Below, piece after piece: positions 25,278 through 37,300 of a DNA stretch of 64,000 nucleotides. Position 1 is the stretch's first letter. The number at the start of each line of letters is the position of its first letter. The translations under genes were made by a program, and so were the position numbers. The notes under the pieces are model-generated. The model saw only the letters and a list, made by a program, of their open reading frames with translations. It was not told the origin of the DNA and ran no database searches. The DNA is from Pardosa pseudoannulata (lineage: Eukaryota > Arthropoda > Arachnida > Araneae > Lycosidae), in assembly GCA_032207245.1 (NCBI GenBank), contig CM063505.1, positions 170,535,760 through 170,599,759 of the forward strand. The letters run 5' to 3'.

Positions 25278-25904
25278 AATTATACATATGTTTACATACA
25301 TGTATGCATGTTTAAACATAATTTTCTAAGATTCCTAATTTTGTAATTTCTTTTATATAATCTGCTTAGAAATTATTTTTCTGCATTATTAATATGAAAA
25401 TTACATGTGTATGGTCAGGATAAACCGGAAAAGGGTAAGGAATGACTACTCGTAGATTATCGTGTTTAGACTTCCGGACTCTTTTGTCTTATTATTTATG
25501 TCTTTTATTTTGTATAACAGTTGCATTTAGACAAAGGGTAAAAACGAGGCTTAAAATAACATTAGAGAAAAGCAGGAAAATGATACTTTTTTCGAAATGG
25601 GAGACGTCTGTAAAAACAAAATATCTCAACACCCGAGTTTTCTTTGAAGTAACTAAGATATTTCAACGTTAAATTGAACAGAAAATTTTAAGGATGATTT
25701 TTTTCCCATTAAAATTTACCAGATGTTTGAATAACCTCAAATTCGACTTTCTAATCATCTACCACAAAAAGTTAGAATGTAAGAGCCTTAAAACCTTAAT
25801 TGGTGGAGTTCCATGTTAATATTTTCCTCTAATCTTTCTACTTTCCAGCAATTTGTGTTATGAACTCACGAGAAGTACCCCCTTTGAGAATCAATGATCT
25901 ACAT

Positions 25905-26728
25905 CGGGGGTGCCCAACTCAAATCGGTTGGTGAGCCAAAAGACAATTTACTGAACTGAGGTGAGCTGCACATATAAAAATAAAACAACAAATTGTTCAA
26001 AATATTTTCTTATCGTACAATATTCAAAATATGCATTTTTACAGTGCCAGCTGCGACTGTACATAAAAGTTGTGTTATACATATATCATAACTACAACGG
26101 CAATAACTATTAACTATACTGTATTTATAATCACCCCCAACACCTTACCTTCCTCCCTAATCATGAGGGTTAAAATATTATTATTATATTTATACAATAA
26201 ATATATATTGCAGTTTATTCACAAGCACTACCACATGTATTATTTTAAAATTAATGGTCGGACAAGCTCGTAACGCGAGTGAGGTGGTTGTATAAGTAAT
26301 GGCCGATTGACAGAATATTCTAGAACACTCAAATTTCAACGTAACCTGTCCAACCCTACTCAAAGACTAGGTTTACGTTGGTTACTATCAAGTCTTAACG
26401 TACATAATATGTGATATTTATTATTGCAAACATTAACAACTAAAATTCTACCGGAGTTCGTGGGTTCGAATCCCGCTGTGGCATGGATATTCGTATCCGT
26501 TCGGAATCGGCTTTAAGCAGTAGATCCCGGTCTCATTAGCCCTCGTGTTGCAAAAAGTAGACCGTAGCACTCCAAAAAACCAAAAACCAAACAACTAAAA
26601 TTCTATGTTTCAACTATATATAGTCAAAATGACTAAAACTACATAGACAGTTGAAAACTTCAATTGGGCCACAAAAAGTTTTTAAACGGGCTGCATGCGG
26701 CCCATGAGCCTCGGGTTGGGCTTGCCTG
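25905..26728. mobile_element. hAT-type element carrying a nested SINE
   Basis: Left CGGGGGTGCCCAACTC; right reverse complement CAGGCAAGCCCAACCC. Flanks ATCTACAT (25897-25904) and ATCTACAC (26729-26736) give a 7/8 TSD. The SINE 26451-26589 and its 16-bp duplication sit inside. Confidence 0.82.
26451..26589 (+). mobile_element. SINE family 1, 5'-truncated, nested in a hAT element
   Basis: Starts inside the tRNA head just before the B box and retains body and tail. A perfect 16-bp TSD, AACAACTAAAATTCTA, lies at 26435-26450 and 26590-26605. The host element is 25905-26728, so the SINE is the younger insertion. Confidence 0.92.
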
Positions 26729-27339
26729 ATCTACACGATCTCTCATGTTGCTTACTACACTACGACTCATCTTTTCCTTATATTTTTCTCTTTTACTTCT
26801 CTATTTACATTCCCCCTTTTTTTTTCTATTGAATTAAAGATAATCTTCTAATTTTATTCACAAGTTTTTGGTTTCATACCGGAATTAAAAAAACAAATAG
26901 TAGTAGTCCAGGAAAGATTCTAAGTGAGTCAGATTTAACCACTCATGTGCTAAAGTTAATTCATTCGCCTACAGCCTTACCTTCTTAGACACTTCTGTTT
27001 ACTTTTAAATACTTTATTACCGAAATCATAATTATGCATCATTGTTTTGACAGTATATTACTCACATAAAACTTTTGCCGCTATTCATTTCCCACTATAA
27101 ATACTAAGTGATGAATTTTATTAAAGAAAAGCCTCAGTTGTAAAAGATGATACACAACAACACATACGTTTTTGTCACCTCAAACCTCCTAATATCCCTC
27201 TAACGATGACAATCAGCCATGTTAACAGGCGAGGCGTCCCCCTCTCCCCTTCAGCAGGAAAGATGCGTACCGCCATCTCGTTAAATCGTTCGAAATATGA
27301 GAAATCTATATTTACCCAACCCATTCTTTAAGAGCAAGG

Positions 27340-27813
27340 GTGTTAAATACATTCATCATTTCAACGATCAGACGGAAACCTACCGTTGAAAGAATGTCAA
27401 AAATTCTAAAAACGCTGTTCGCCGTGCTGGAGCTGTTTAGAACTATGATGTATAAGCAGACGATAGTTTTGGGGGATGTTTTGCTTTCGGAACTTCGAAC
27501 GCTGTGGTCTATTTTGAGCACGCTTTGTTCCAGTTTGAAATTTAGGAAATACCAGTGTTTACGTTCTGAGGAATATTTTAGCATCGGCTGCTTCTATGAA
27601 AGAATTCCTTTCGAAAATTGTAGAGGGAAGATTGTTTTTGTTGATAATAATAGCCAAAAGTTGAGGCTTATTTTAAGGTTGAAAGTGGAATTCGTATCAG
27701 TTCTATCCTTACCTCAACGGAGAAATAAAGATCACTTAGATGTCGTTACGGTTCTTTGTTTTAGGCATAAAAATGTCTTACAATTAGTCATAACATATTT
27801 CAGAAAGAGTTGA
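27340..27813 (+). CDS. 157-codon open frame of unknown nature (hypothetical)
   Basis: The longest simple open frame in the window. The product is Leu/Val/Arg-rich with no motif, signal or repeat that I recognise. The opposite strand is also open for 90 codons (27312-27584). The surrounding block (about 27180-28740) is less AT-rich than its neighbours and could be an unclassified repeat or an exon of an unrecognised gene. Confidence 0.15.
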   Translation: MLNTFIISTIRRKPTVERMSKILKTLFAVLELFRTMMYKQTIVLGDVLLSELRTLWSILSTLCSSLKFRKYQCLRSEEYFSIGCFYERIPFENCRGKIVFVDNNSQKLRLILRLKVEFVSVLSLPQRRNKDHLDVVTVLCFRHKNVLQLVITYFRKS

Positions 27814-29887
27814 CTATTATTTTAACACTTCTTAAAAATAAATCTGTGTGTCTATTATTCAACAAAAAATAGAAGTTTTCGCCTTCTAAATTCATATTTC
27901 TATCGACAAAGTTTGATTAATTGTACCTGTTTTTTCTCCTTTAATCCCTTCGGACCCCTGGTGGAGGAATCCGAAGTTCATTAAAGACACTATGGAGATA
28001 TGACAGTTAATCTACGTGCATGTAGCGTTTTTAACAGTTCGTTAAATAAATTTAGCGGGCAAAAATAGTTTATCTGTGGAGATTCCTATATCTGTAAATA
28101 TCCAATCGCCAAATTACCTCTCATAGCCCACACCTGTCACGTGCCGTTCGATTATTGCGATCAGTCAAAATAGATTTTCCACGTTTACATCTCCAGTCCC
28201 AATAAATTTCCTGTTTTCTCTTTCGACCAGCCGGACTGTGAACTTCGAGAGGGCCCACTTGAAGGTCACTGCCAGATACCACCTAGAATGTACAACATCC
28301 GCAAATCCTTTCTCTACTCGGTGTTCGCGTCATTCTTACTAATTCTAGCGTCTAGGACTTGAAACCACTTTAAAGTCCTAAATTTTTTCTACCCGGCCAA
28401 ATAGACCCGAATTGGTGTATGAATGGCTACAAGATGTAGTTGTCCAATTACTTGCAATCTGTTCTCGCTGGGAATCATTCCTAGAAGGCCTTTCACCTGT
28501 TTCAGGTCTATGCTGGTGAGAGATACTCCAAAGTGGCATCACGGTTGTCCTACACCTACCCGTCAAAGTAGACAGCCCGTTAGGGGATATTAAATCAAAT
28601 TGAACCGGTCCTTTAATCAGGAAAAGTGTGAAGATCCATGGATCGGACCAAAGGTGAGCAAAGTTTCAACCATGGCAGGCCACTTCATATGATAGCACAT
28701 TGACCACGACTGCGGTAATTTCTTAGAAACATTTTCAGGGAAAAGGACGAAAATTCTTGCTTCTATAAAAAACTATACCAACAACCTGTAATAATTGTAT
28801 AAAAAATATTTCAAATAGAAAATCTACTTATTTTAACTGTTCGCGAGCAGAAATAGCTAGAATAATATGCACATTCAAGACTTAAAGACTAAGTTCAACA
28901 TGATTTCTCTAGGTCAAACACTCTAATACCCGAGATTTCAAACAATGAAATTGACAACGAACGAGAAAAATAAAAAAAAAAAAAAAACAAAGGGAGAAAA
29001 TATCGAAAAATTTGGATCCATGAATTGATAAAACTACAAATATCTACAGAGTAGAAAGTTTAGGGACGGAAAAACACATATTTTGTGGATCATGAGACTT
29101 CTGTGAGTTTTCAGAAGCTGATCGACGAAAAGCAAACCTTGCGATTGGTAATATAGACAAAATATTATTTATCTTTTTCGAAGTAATAGGAAAAAATTCA
29201 TTCGCATTTTCACAAGGTGTCTGTCTGTAAGCACAAAATTCCTTCGCGGGCGGCGAATTACCTCTTCAGACGGGAATTTTTTTTTCTTCAGATCATGCGG
29301 ATTATTTTCTCAGTATTATGCAAAGCATTGAAAATTCTTTGACTTCGCTGATTTTGTGTCACCTCTCTGTATCACAGCACTGGTCCTTCTAAACGTAAAA
29401 GTTAGCGAAGAACTCCTGAATTTTTGGAGATTGCTAAATTTGTTATTTGGAATTCGTTTCTCCAAATCTTCTCTTTAATTTAAGATTCTTTTAAGACCAA
29501 GTCTTTCCTAACATTCCTTTTAAGATCGAGTAGTTCCATTACTCTTCTAGCTTGCAAGACTCTTATTTGTGTTTGTCTTATAAAATAACAATTTTGTAAA
29601 ATATAAAATTGTCTTCATTTTTCTCTCCTGAACTAGCTTTAAAATTATTTCGCTTTGCGTTCTCAATTAAAAAAAAAATGTATATCGTCTGCTCTATACA
29701 AGTCATTAGAGGATTCGGAAGCACCTTTTCAATATAAGCCATTATCTAATTTAAATTCTAGTTTTTCTAGGATTTTTAGTGTGTATTTCCCAACAGAGAT
29801 GGCGGCACTGTGTTATTAGGAGTATTTGCTGTCCTCTGATATTTTATTCTCTTCACACTGCCAGTTCTATTTCTGTTAACTACCAGC

Positions 29888-30056
29888 CAGGGGCGTAATT
29901 TGTTTGGCCTTTTCAACTGAGGGGCAAAACTCGAATCAAAAATTTAAAATATAAGTAAAACCCAAAAAACTAGAGGAGCAAAACAGCTCCTCTAAAAAAT
30001 TCTGGCGGGGGGGGGGGTATTTATCTCCCAAATTACTCACGTACTTCCGGCTGTAC
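29888..30056. mobile_element. Possible short DNA-transposon remnant
   Basis: Left CAGCCAGGGGCGTAATTTG and right reverse complement CAGCCGGAAGTACGTGAG are only loosely alike. No TSD found. It includes a G-run. Confidence 0.3.
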
Positions 30057-30385
30057 CTGCTCTAGCAATTTTGCCGTTCCCTTCTCTCACGATAAAAATG
30101 ATTGATGCATACATACTAGCTGTTGATACATACAAATCTAAGAAACCCGAATAGTTCTAGCAAACAAACATTTAAAAGCCATAAAAAAAAAAAAACTGCA
30201 ATTTTTGAATATTGTAAAATTAATCTCACAAAACTGATGAAATTTTTTTGTGAAACGCATGTAATGCATAGTTATAGCCATCCTCTTGTCCTGAAATTAG
30301 CTTCCTGCGATATTTTGCATTATTCTAAACATTAAAACGAAAGGGAAGGGCAACGTTTAACAACTGCGTCGCAAGCATTCTTTAA

Positions 30386-30951
30386 CCCCTTCTGGTAAAA
30401 TGACGAGTCTAGCTCGTCATTAGTTTTTCATTCCATACCGCACGACAAGCTAAACTCGTCATGCGATTAAAGTTACTGTTAAATATGATAATTAATTTAG
30501 TTCAAAATTTCTAGTGTACTGAATTTGGCAACACTTTTATCACTTGTGAAAATCACAAGTCACTATTGCATATTGTTTACTTAGAATTTCTTGGTACAAG
30601 TCATTGCCAAATTAATGAGTCAGAATAAAAGAAAACCTACTAAGAAATGCCGTGTGTGTTACAAGAATCAAATTAAAAGTGAGACTACTTGGCGGTGTAA
30701 ACAATTAAGAATTCCTTTGCACTTTGTTTTGAAAAGTACCACTAGCTTGAAGACTATTATCTGTATACCTTATTAATGTTTTGCTTTGATATTTTCTTAA
30801 TTTTACTGTTTCTGATATTATTTAACACTATGTAAAAAGTGGATTTTAATTAAGAACATGTAAGAATTGTAAAATGAAACAAGTTTTTTAAATAAAAATT
30901 AAATGGTTATTTCATGCACAGTTTTTCATTATTAAATCATACCGGAAGGGG
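30386..30951 (+). mobile_element. Internally deleted piggyBac-like element
   Basis: Terminal repeats CCCCTTCTGGTA and (reverse complement) CCCCTTCCGGTATG, flanked on both sides by TTAA (30382-30385, 30952-30955), the piggyBac target. A subterminal palindrome ATGACGAGTCTAGCTCGTCAT-like lies near the left end. Inside, 30618-30720 encodes NKRKPTKKCRVCYKNQIKSE, then TTWRCK, a relic of the C-terminal cysteine-rich zinc finger of piggyBac transposases; the catalytic DDD domain is gone. Confidence 0.85.
30591..30776 (+). pseudogene. piggyBac transposase C-terminal zinc-finger remnant
   Basis: 61-codon frame; from the MSQNKRKP methionine on, CRVCYKNQIKSETTWRCKQL matches the Cys-rich tail of piggyBac transposases in layout. 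Later Cys/His positions are lost. It is only part of a gene of normally about 550-600 codons and cannot transpose. Confidence 0.7.
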
Positions 30952-31837
30952 TTAAAAGCTTCCGGGGGAATGACTTCAAAAGTGCTTTAGATGACAACCA
31001 ATATTAAGGGAGTTGAAACGAAATCTGCTTTCCTTAAGTTCGGGAAACTTTCCGACTCGTATGTTTTTTTTCGCACTCTCAGCCAAAATGGGGATATGGA
31101 CATATGTCCGGTTTCACCTGCCATTACTTTTTGCAAGCCTCATGTTATTTCAAGCTGGGAGTATTCTTTAACCAATTTAATATGCTATCTCAAAATTTGT
31201 ACCTAGACACTGAGATACGACTATAGACATGTCTGCACACCAGCAGCAAAATTAGAACCTGCGAGTTGAAGTACGAAAAGGTAGCCGCTAGCGACTTGGA
31301 GGTTAGTTCATGGGTGATTCAAAGTAAGAAAAAATTTTCTGAACATACTACAAAACTTTTTGAAAAAATATACTAGTTTAAAAGAAAAACTATATTAAGG
31401 TTAATTTCTGAATGTCAAAACTAGAGCAGGATATCTGAAATTTAATATTGTGATTCATCGTTTACCAAATATCAATATTGATATGTTCTAATATACATCA
31501 CTTTACTGTTCCAAATAGTAAATGACCTTTGCTTTTTTTCCCCTCGTACATTCTCACTGTATGCTATCAAAGACGCTTACCTGTTAAGTTTTGGAGACGA
31601 TGACCCCGATCACAGTAGTTGGGGGGGGGGGGGGAATTTTCTTTTAAGAATACTATGAAGTCAATTATAAAAATAAACATTGTTTGAATCTGCACTGCGT
31701 GTTGAATTACTTTCAAAATAAACAAAAAGAAGTAAGAAATAATTCGCAATTTTTTTATACGGATATCAGGGGATTGTGTGAAATTCCAGGATCCCTCACC
31801 CTTCCCTGAACAAAAACCCTTGCTAAGACCAATTTAA

Positions 31838-32004
31838 GGTCTGGTTTGGTGAGCTAAGATCTATTTTGATATTCACGGGCTAATGAGACCAGGACCTACT
31901 GCTCAAAACATATTCCGAAAATCCACGAGAATACCAAGATTTAAACCCAAGAATTCCGGTTCCATAGATCAGCGCCATACCCATTGGAATGGCTATTATT
32001 CGAT
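31838..32004 (-). mobile_element. SINE family 1, near full-length
   Basis: Inverted, diverged body and head. Perfect 11-bp TSD GACCAATTTAA at 31827-31837 and 32005-32015. It is the last repeat before the repeat-poor tkv side. Confidence 0.85.
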
Positions 32005-32254
32005 GACCAATTTAAAGAGTAGGACCCTTCACAAACTACTCAGCAATCAGCAAATTTCATTTTTCAAACATAAGCTATCAGTTTAATGACAAAGATTTTG
32101 TGTTTGGAGGTTCGAACTCAAATATTTTACTCAAGAATTTAAGATTAGACAAGACTAAAAAAAATTATGAAGAAAAATAGATCTATTACTTTTAGATGCG
32201 TTTAAGACAAATGAAAAACACATGAAAAAAGCAGACGAAAGATAAAATCACGAC

Positions 32255-32260
32255 TTTATT
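32255..32260 (-). terminator. Candidate polyadenylation signal (AATAAA)
   Basis: Minus-strand GTGAATAAAGTCGTG, with a U-rich region about 25-45 nt downstream. It coincides with the border between repeat-poor gene-side DNA and the repeat-rich left arm, which is why it is singled out from many AATAAA words in this AT-rich DNA. Confidence 0.4.
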
Positions 32261-33867
32261 CACCAAAAAAGATGACATAAGGCCAGTTTTTAGTATTTTA
32301 TAGAAATATAATTTGCGATTTCGATTTCTGTACAATGTTTTCATGTTGGATTCAACAACACGAAATTAAAACCAGTTTACAGTTTTTTTAGTTTCTTTTT
32401 TTTACAAAGGAAGCCCACAACTAGAAAATTTTGAGAATGTTACATATATACACTTGCAACTCCAAGCGATTATGAATTTTTAAATGTTAATACACAATAA
32501 AATATACATTTTGGAACAAAGACAATGTTCAAACAAAATGAAACAGTTGCAAATTCAATAAGCTCAATTCATTAGTTTTCTAATTTCATAAAATAAAATT
32601 TCACCTCCATATTAATTAGAATTTTTGCCTAAAAAATAAATGGAAAACTATTTGTTCAAAACATTTTTTTTTAAGTTATCAAACACTTGTCACACATATT
32701 TATTGTAAAGGTTTTATCTCATCTAGTATTAAAGAAACATTTATTCCTAATTACACATGTATCACTTTAATGGTAGATACATCTAAACTTCAAACTTTGA
32801 TTTGTGATTGGATTGCCTTTCAAAGTTGTAAAATAATTCCAATAAGTTTGTTGATATAACTTGAAAAAATTTCATAATCACTTGGTTAAAAAATGTCTTT
32901 CATATATATCTAATAAAACTATTTGAATTTGTGGGTAAACAGAAAATGGTGAAACTATATACACATTAATATATGCAAAATGAAACAAGTAAATACAGTA
33001 ATATATGGCACAGGACCAGTATATCTATAAATATATATATATATAAATCCAGAAAAAAAAAAGGAACACAAATTTAAAGCAAGTAAAACATAAAATGAAG
33101 AATTTTGAAAGTAAAATACAATTTGGATATGCAACATTTGTGCAATATATTTTTTTCACAGTAAATTTTAGTGCTTTTTGATATGATCAAGAGAGTGATA
33201 ATCACTTACTTTCAGTAAAAAAGATAATATGAAGTAAGTATTTTTTTAGCAATTTTAAATAATGACGTTAATGATGCTAATTACAATTCAATACCAGATT
33301 TGGGGAATTAGAATATTAATTCAGAATTAAAAGAGCAGCAGGGACAAATATCATGGAAATGAGTTTACTGGAGAACAGCATGTAATAAAAACACAAACAT
33401 ACTTCTATTATAACCTAAATACCGTACTTTACACACGCCTACCAAATAATCATGATCAATGCTTAGTCTTATCTACTACTTCATACAAGACAACTAATTC
33501 ACATGTTATATAATGGTTAAAATTAATTTTATGTAGGTGCCAACTTTCTTTCTATGCATGCACATTATCACAGTTCCAAACTATGATCTAGTTACAAAAA
33601 TAATCCTGAGCTTTTTCAGATTAATCAGAAAATGGAAAGAGGTGGGAAGAAAATTTTTGTTAACCTACTTTGCTACTACCACTCTGCATTAATAATATTA
33701 GTCTAACATAAAAGCCAATAACTTTGATCCCCCCCTTAAGACAAATTACGCATTTATTAATTTACCCTTGAAAAAAAAAATGTATATCCTTTGTTATAAT
33801 CAATTGTAAGTAGTGTATATCATACTTGTTTTTAATGAAGAAAATACACATTTCGAATTTTTGTTAA

Positions 33868-34310
33868 CCCATTAATGCCTAAGTTATTTCTGTTGAATAT
33901 ATTGATGAATTTACTGTGGACAGTATTGAGTAAAACATCTAATTAAAACAACTTTGAATATTATAGACTGTTCTCATTAGTGATCAGCTCTCATTTTTAA
34001 ACATCACATGATGCAATTTATAGAAGGAAAAAAAAAAAAAAAAAAAATGAGATTACGTGCAAACAAAGTACTGCAAAGTGAAAATTTATAAGCTATTGAT
34101 CCTGATATCAGTTTATGTACCTGCCAAAAAAAGTAAATTTATGGTACAAGGTTTAAAAATGTTGATTCAAAAAACAAAATTATAAATCATGGCAGATACT
34201 TAAAAATTTGATATATTGTTTAAAGGATTGCTATCTACCTTCACTAATGGTAAGCCTGTTCCAAACTATATTTAAGCCATTTGTAAAAAGAGACACTCCA
34301 CATTAATGGG
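33868..34310. mobile_element. piggyBac-like MITE (TTAA target) in the candidate 3' UTR
   Basis: Ends CCCATTAATGCC and (reverse complement) CCCATTAATGTGG, directly bordered by TTAA at 33864-33867 and 34311-34314. 443 bp, AT-rich, no coding frame. The superfamily is inferred from the TTAA and the CCC ends. Confidence 0.68.
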
Positions 34311-37300
34311 TTAACAAAATTGATAATTATCAATTACATTAGTTCTTAAGACAAACTTATTAACACAACAGTAGCAATAAGACTGTATGACTCAACCCTT
34401 TGTATCATCATATTAAATAACTGTAACACACAAAAATTGTCACAGTGAGCTTAGACAAGCTACCAAAATAAGGTGGATTGCTGCTATTGCTTAACACAGT
34501 AATCAGCACAATTTGCTTGTAAATCAGTTGCAAATGGCAATCCTTAATTAAATTATCCCTTCAAGTTTCATTTGTTTGTTTGGATAACATAATTATTAAG
34601 GAAATAAACTTAATACTTCTCAATTAAATATTAATAAGCGAGGAGGTGCCCAAAACTAAAATGTCTCAGAAGTTTCAAATTTCTTAAAATTTAGATAATT
34701 TTTATGCTAAGTAATTTACAATATTAATAAGAACTGTATAATATTAGAAAATAAACTGCTCATAAACTTTTATCTTTAAAATTTTAAGATTCTTGGGATA
34801 ATGTATTTTAATATTCTGTAAATAGATTTTTTAATTTGGTGTTACTCAGATACAAAGGGTTAATTACAAGAATAAAAGTAAATTTAGTAGTATATGAATG
34901 TCAGCTAACCATCCTAGCAAAAAATTGGAATTTAGGAATACACAAACTTATAATTAGGAATATTCTGAAATAGATAATTCCTTTTGTAACAACTTGAAAC
35001 ACATGTTTAAATGATCTGTGAAGCACTGATACCACTTTGAAGGGAGCCCTGTAAATTGGAACAAAATTGGTTGTTTTTTTTATTTTAAAACTAAAATGAG
35101 TTCAAGCTTGATATTTTCAGCAGTCAGCAAACCAATATTCTTGATTACTGATTGAAAATGAACATTTCCACCTATTTTTAAAGTATACCAAGAGTTCAAT
35201 AACAAATTTTTTAATGAAAAAAAATTACCAATTATAAAATTTCTAAATATTTTTTGGAAATAAAGAGGATTACCTATATAAAAGTTTAAAAGCTTTATAA
35301 AAACAAAATAAGGATGCTAACAGTCCAAGTTTCTTTTAAAAGGAATAATATCTCTGAAGTATTCATTATTTCTTTTTAAGAATTAAAGCATATACACAAA
35401 TTTAACAATCAAGAAAAGTATTTTGTATGCTTTAAAGAGTCCCTGTAAGCATTTAATAATATAGATCTTAAATTGTAGAATAAAATGATGTATCCTTGTT
35501 CAGATGCAGTATAATAGACATTTTAAGTCTGATTAATATCGCAAAATAATTTGACACAAATATGAACTTATATAATTCACATCTTAATTTGAAACTGGTA
35601 TAAAAATAGGGGGAAAAAAAAAAAAAAAAAAACGATTATGATCTATTTTATACATAAAACTTAGTTCCAGCTGCAGCATGTTTTCTTATTTATCACCTTA
35701 CGCCTAAGAATAAAATACAAACACAAGTATATATTGCAAAACACTTAACTTGCATAACACTATTAGTAGGATAAGTTTAACACACAATTTAAATTTGTAA
35801 GAAAAAAAAAATATTGATTAGCAATTTCTAAACTAACTTTAGCACATTACCACAGCTGCCCCATATACATATATAACTTTTAATATGCATCCATTATGAA
35901 TATAGATGATCAAAAGATATGCATTGTACATGTACATACATCTATAGGTACATACCAGTTAGATACACATACATCAATGTTTAGAGGGAAAAAACATACA
36001 GAAAGATACATAAAGCATAGACTATTTTGGCACAAAATATTGCTTAATCCGTGAAAAAACTTACAAAATTTTTTTCTCAGAATTCTCAAAACAAAATAGG
36101 ACATGTCAAAATAGCTCATTCGCATGGCAGTTTTAGTAGTAAAGAAATTTTAGAGCTGCAGAACAAAAATTATTTTAAAGCTTTTGTGATAAGATTTTAT
36201 ATTTTTATGTTTATCTTATTTAGAATTTTGAGTTGCAGAGAATAAGTAACCACTTTAAAATGGTGGTAGTAAAAACATGTAAAAGTGGGAATTCCAATTT
36301 CAAATTTTATACAAACTTTTAATATTAGTCAAATAAAATGTAATAAACCTAAAAATGTACCTATAATATTAATATTCAATGATAAAGTATGTAGCTTTAA
36401 GTAAAAGGATTTAAAAAATTATCAAAACCAGAAATAAGGTGGTGGTAAACAAGCACTACACTTTGAAAATATTCCAAAAGGTGAGGGATAGCAAATTTAT
36501 CTTTAAAGAATAAATAAATTGGTACATAAGTTTGTTTTGATTTTAAATTTGAATGTTTTAGGTATGCTTATTTATCTAGAAACAAATATTAAACTTTTAC
36601 AGTTTGTAGCAATTTATATATAAAGTACTATTTAAAGCTTGTACTACAGCAAAACCAAAGTAAATTATGAATGCAAACAAATCTAGTAGGCAAAGAAAAT
36701 CCAAAGACAAAACAGTCAAATTAAAAAACAGAGGAATGGCCTTTGGGCAACAGGCACATAATTTTACTTCAATTACTTTAAATGGCCCTTACCTAACTCA
36801 TTAAAATATTCTCAAAGAATTTTTTTTTTTTTTAAGTTGGAAATATCTGCAGATGAAGTAACAAAAGTATAAAATCAACAAATAGCATTCAGATATTCAA
36901 TTCAGCTTTTCTTTTTAATGTCATTTGATCTTTTACATAAATGCTCATAATTCTTAACCAGTTTATAGTACACCATTACGTTTAGTTAAAAACAATATTT
37001 ATAAGTATTTTTTCTTATGAAAAAAAAAAGTAACAAAATGCTGTAGTAGCTTTCCCTTAGTATTAGGGATGTCCTACAATGGATTAATGGCCTTTCAAGG
37101 CATTTTAGTGCAAAAATTCATTTGATATACAAGTCATTTAGAAATTACTGTCACAGAATAAGTTAAGCATGGCATGAAATTTAAAACACCACTGTATTAT
37201 GAAAGTAAAGACAAAGTAATACTCAACACACTCAAATGTAAAATAAACTATTAAGCCACTTAAATTGGAACGTTACGAGTTTTTACATTGACCATTACTT

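Larger units (their letters stand above)
26737..30381. other. Intergenic, no identified gene
   Basis: Apart from the 157-codon frame and a weak element at 29888-30056, nothing is recognised. 28120-28740 is less AT-rich with a short opposed frame and may belong to an old repeat. Confidence 0.5.

Noticed and set aside
27340..27813. Confident protein-coding gene
   Set aside because: Open on both strands, no motif and no partner exons; kept only as a low-confidence hypothetical.
35611..35632. A-runs and T-runs in 32-59 kb as poly(A) tails of processed pseudogenes
   Set aside because: No adjacent coding-like sequence or TSD; they are common homopolymers in this AT-rich DNA.
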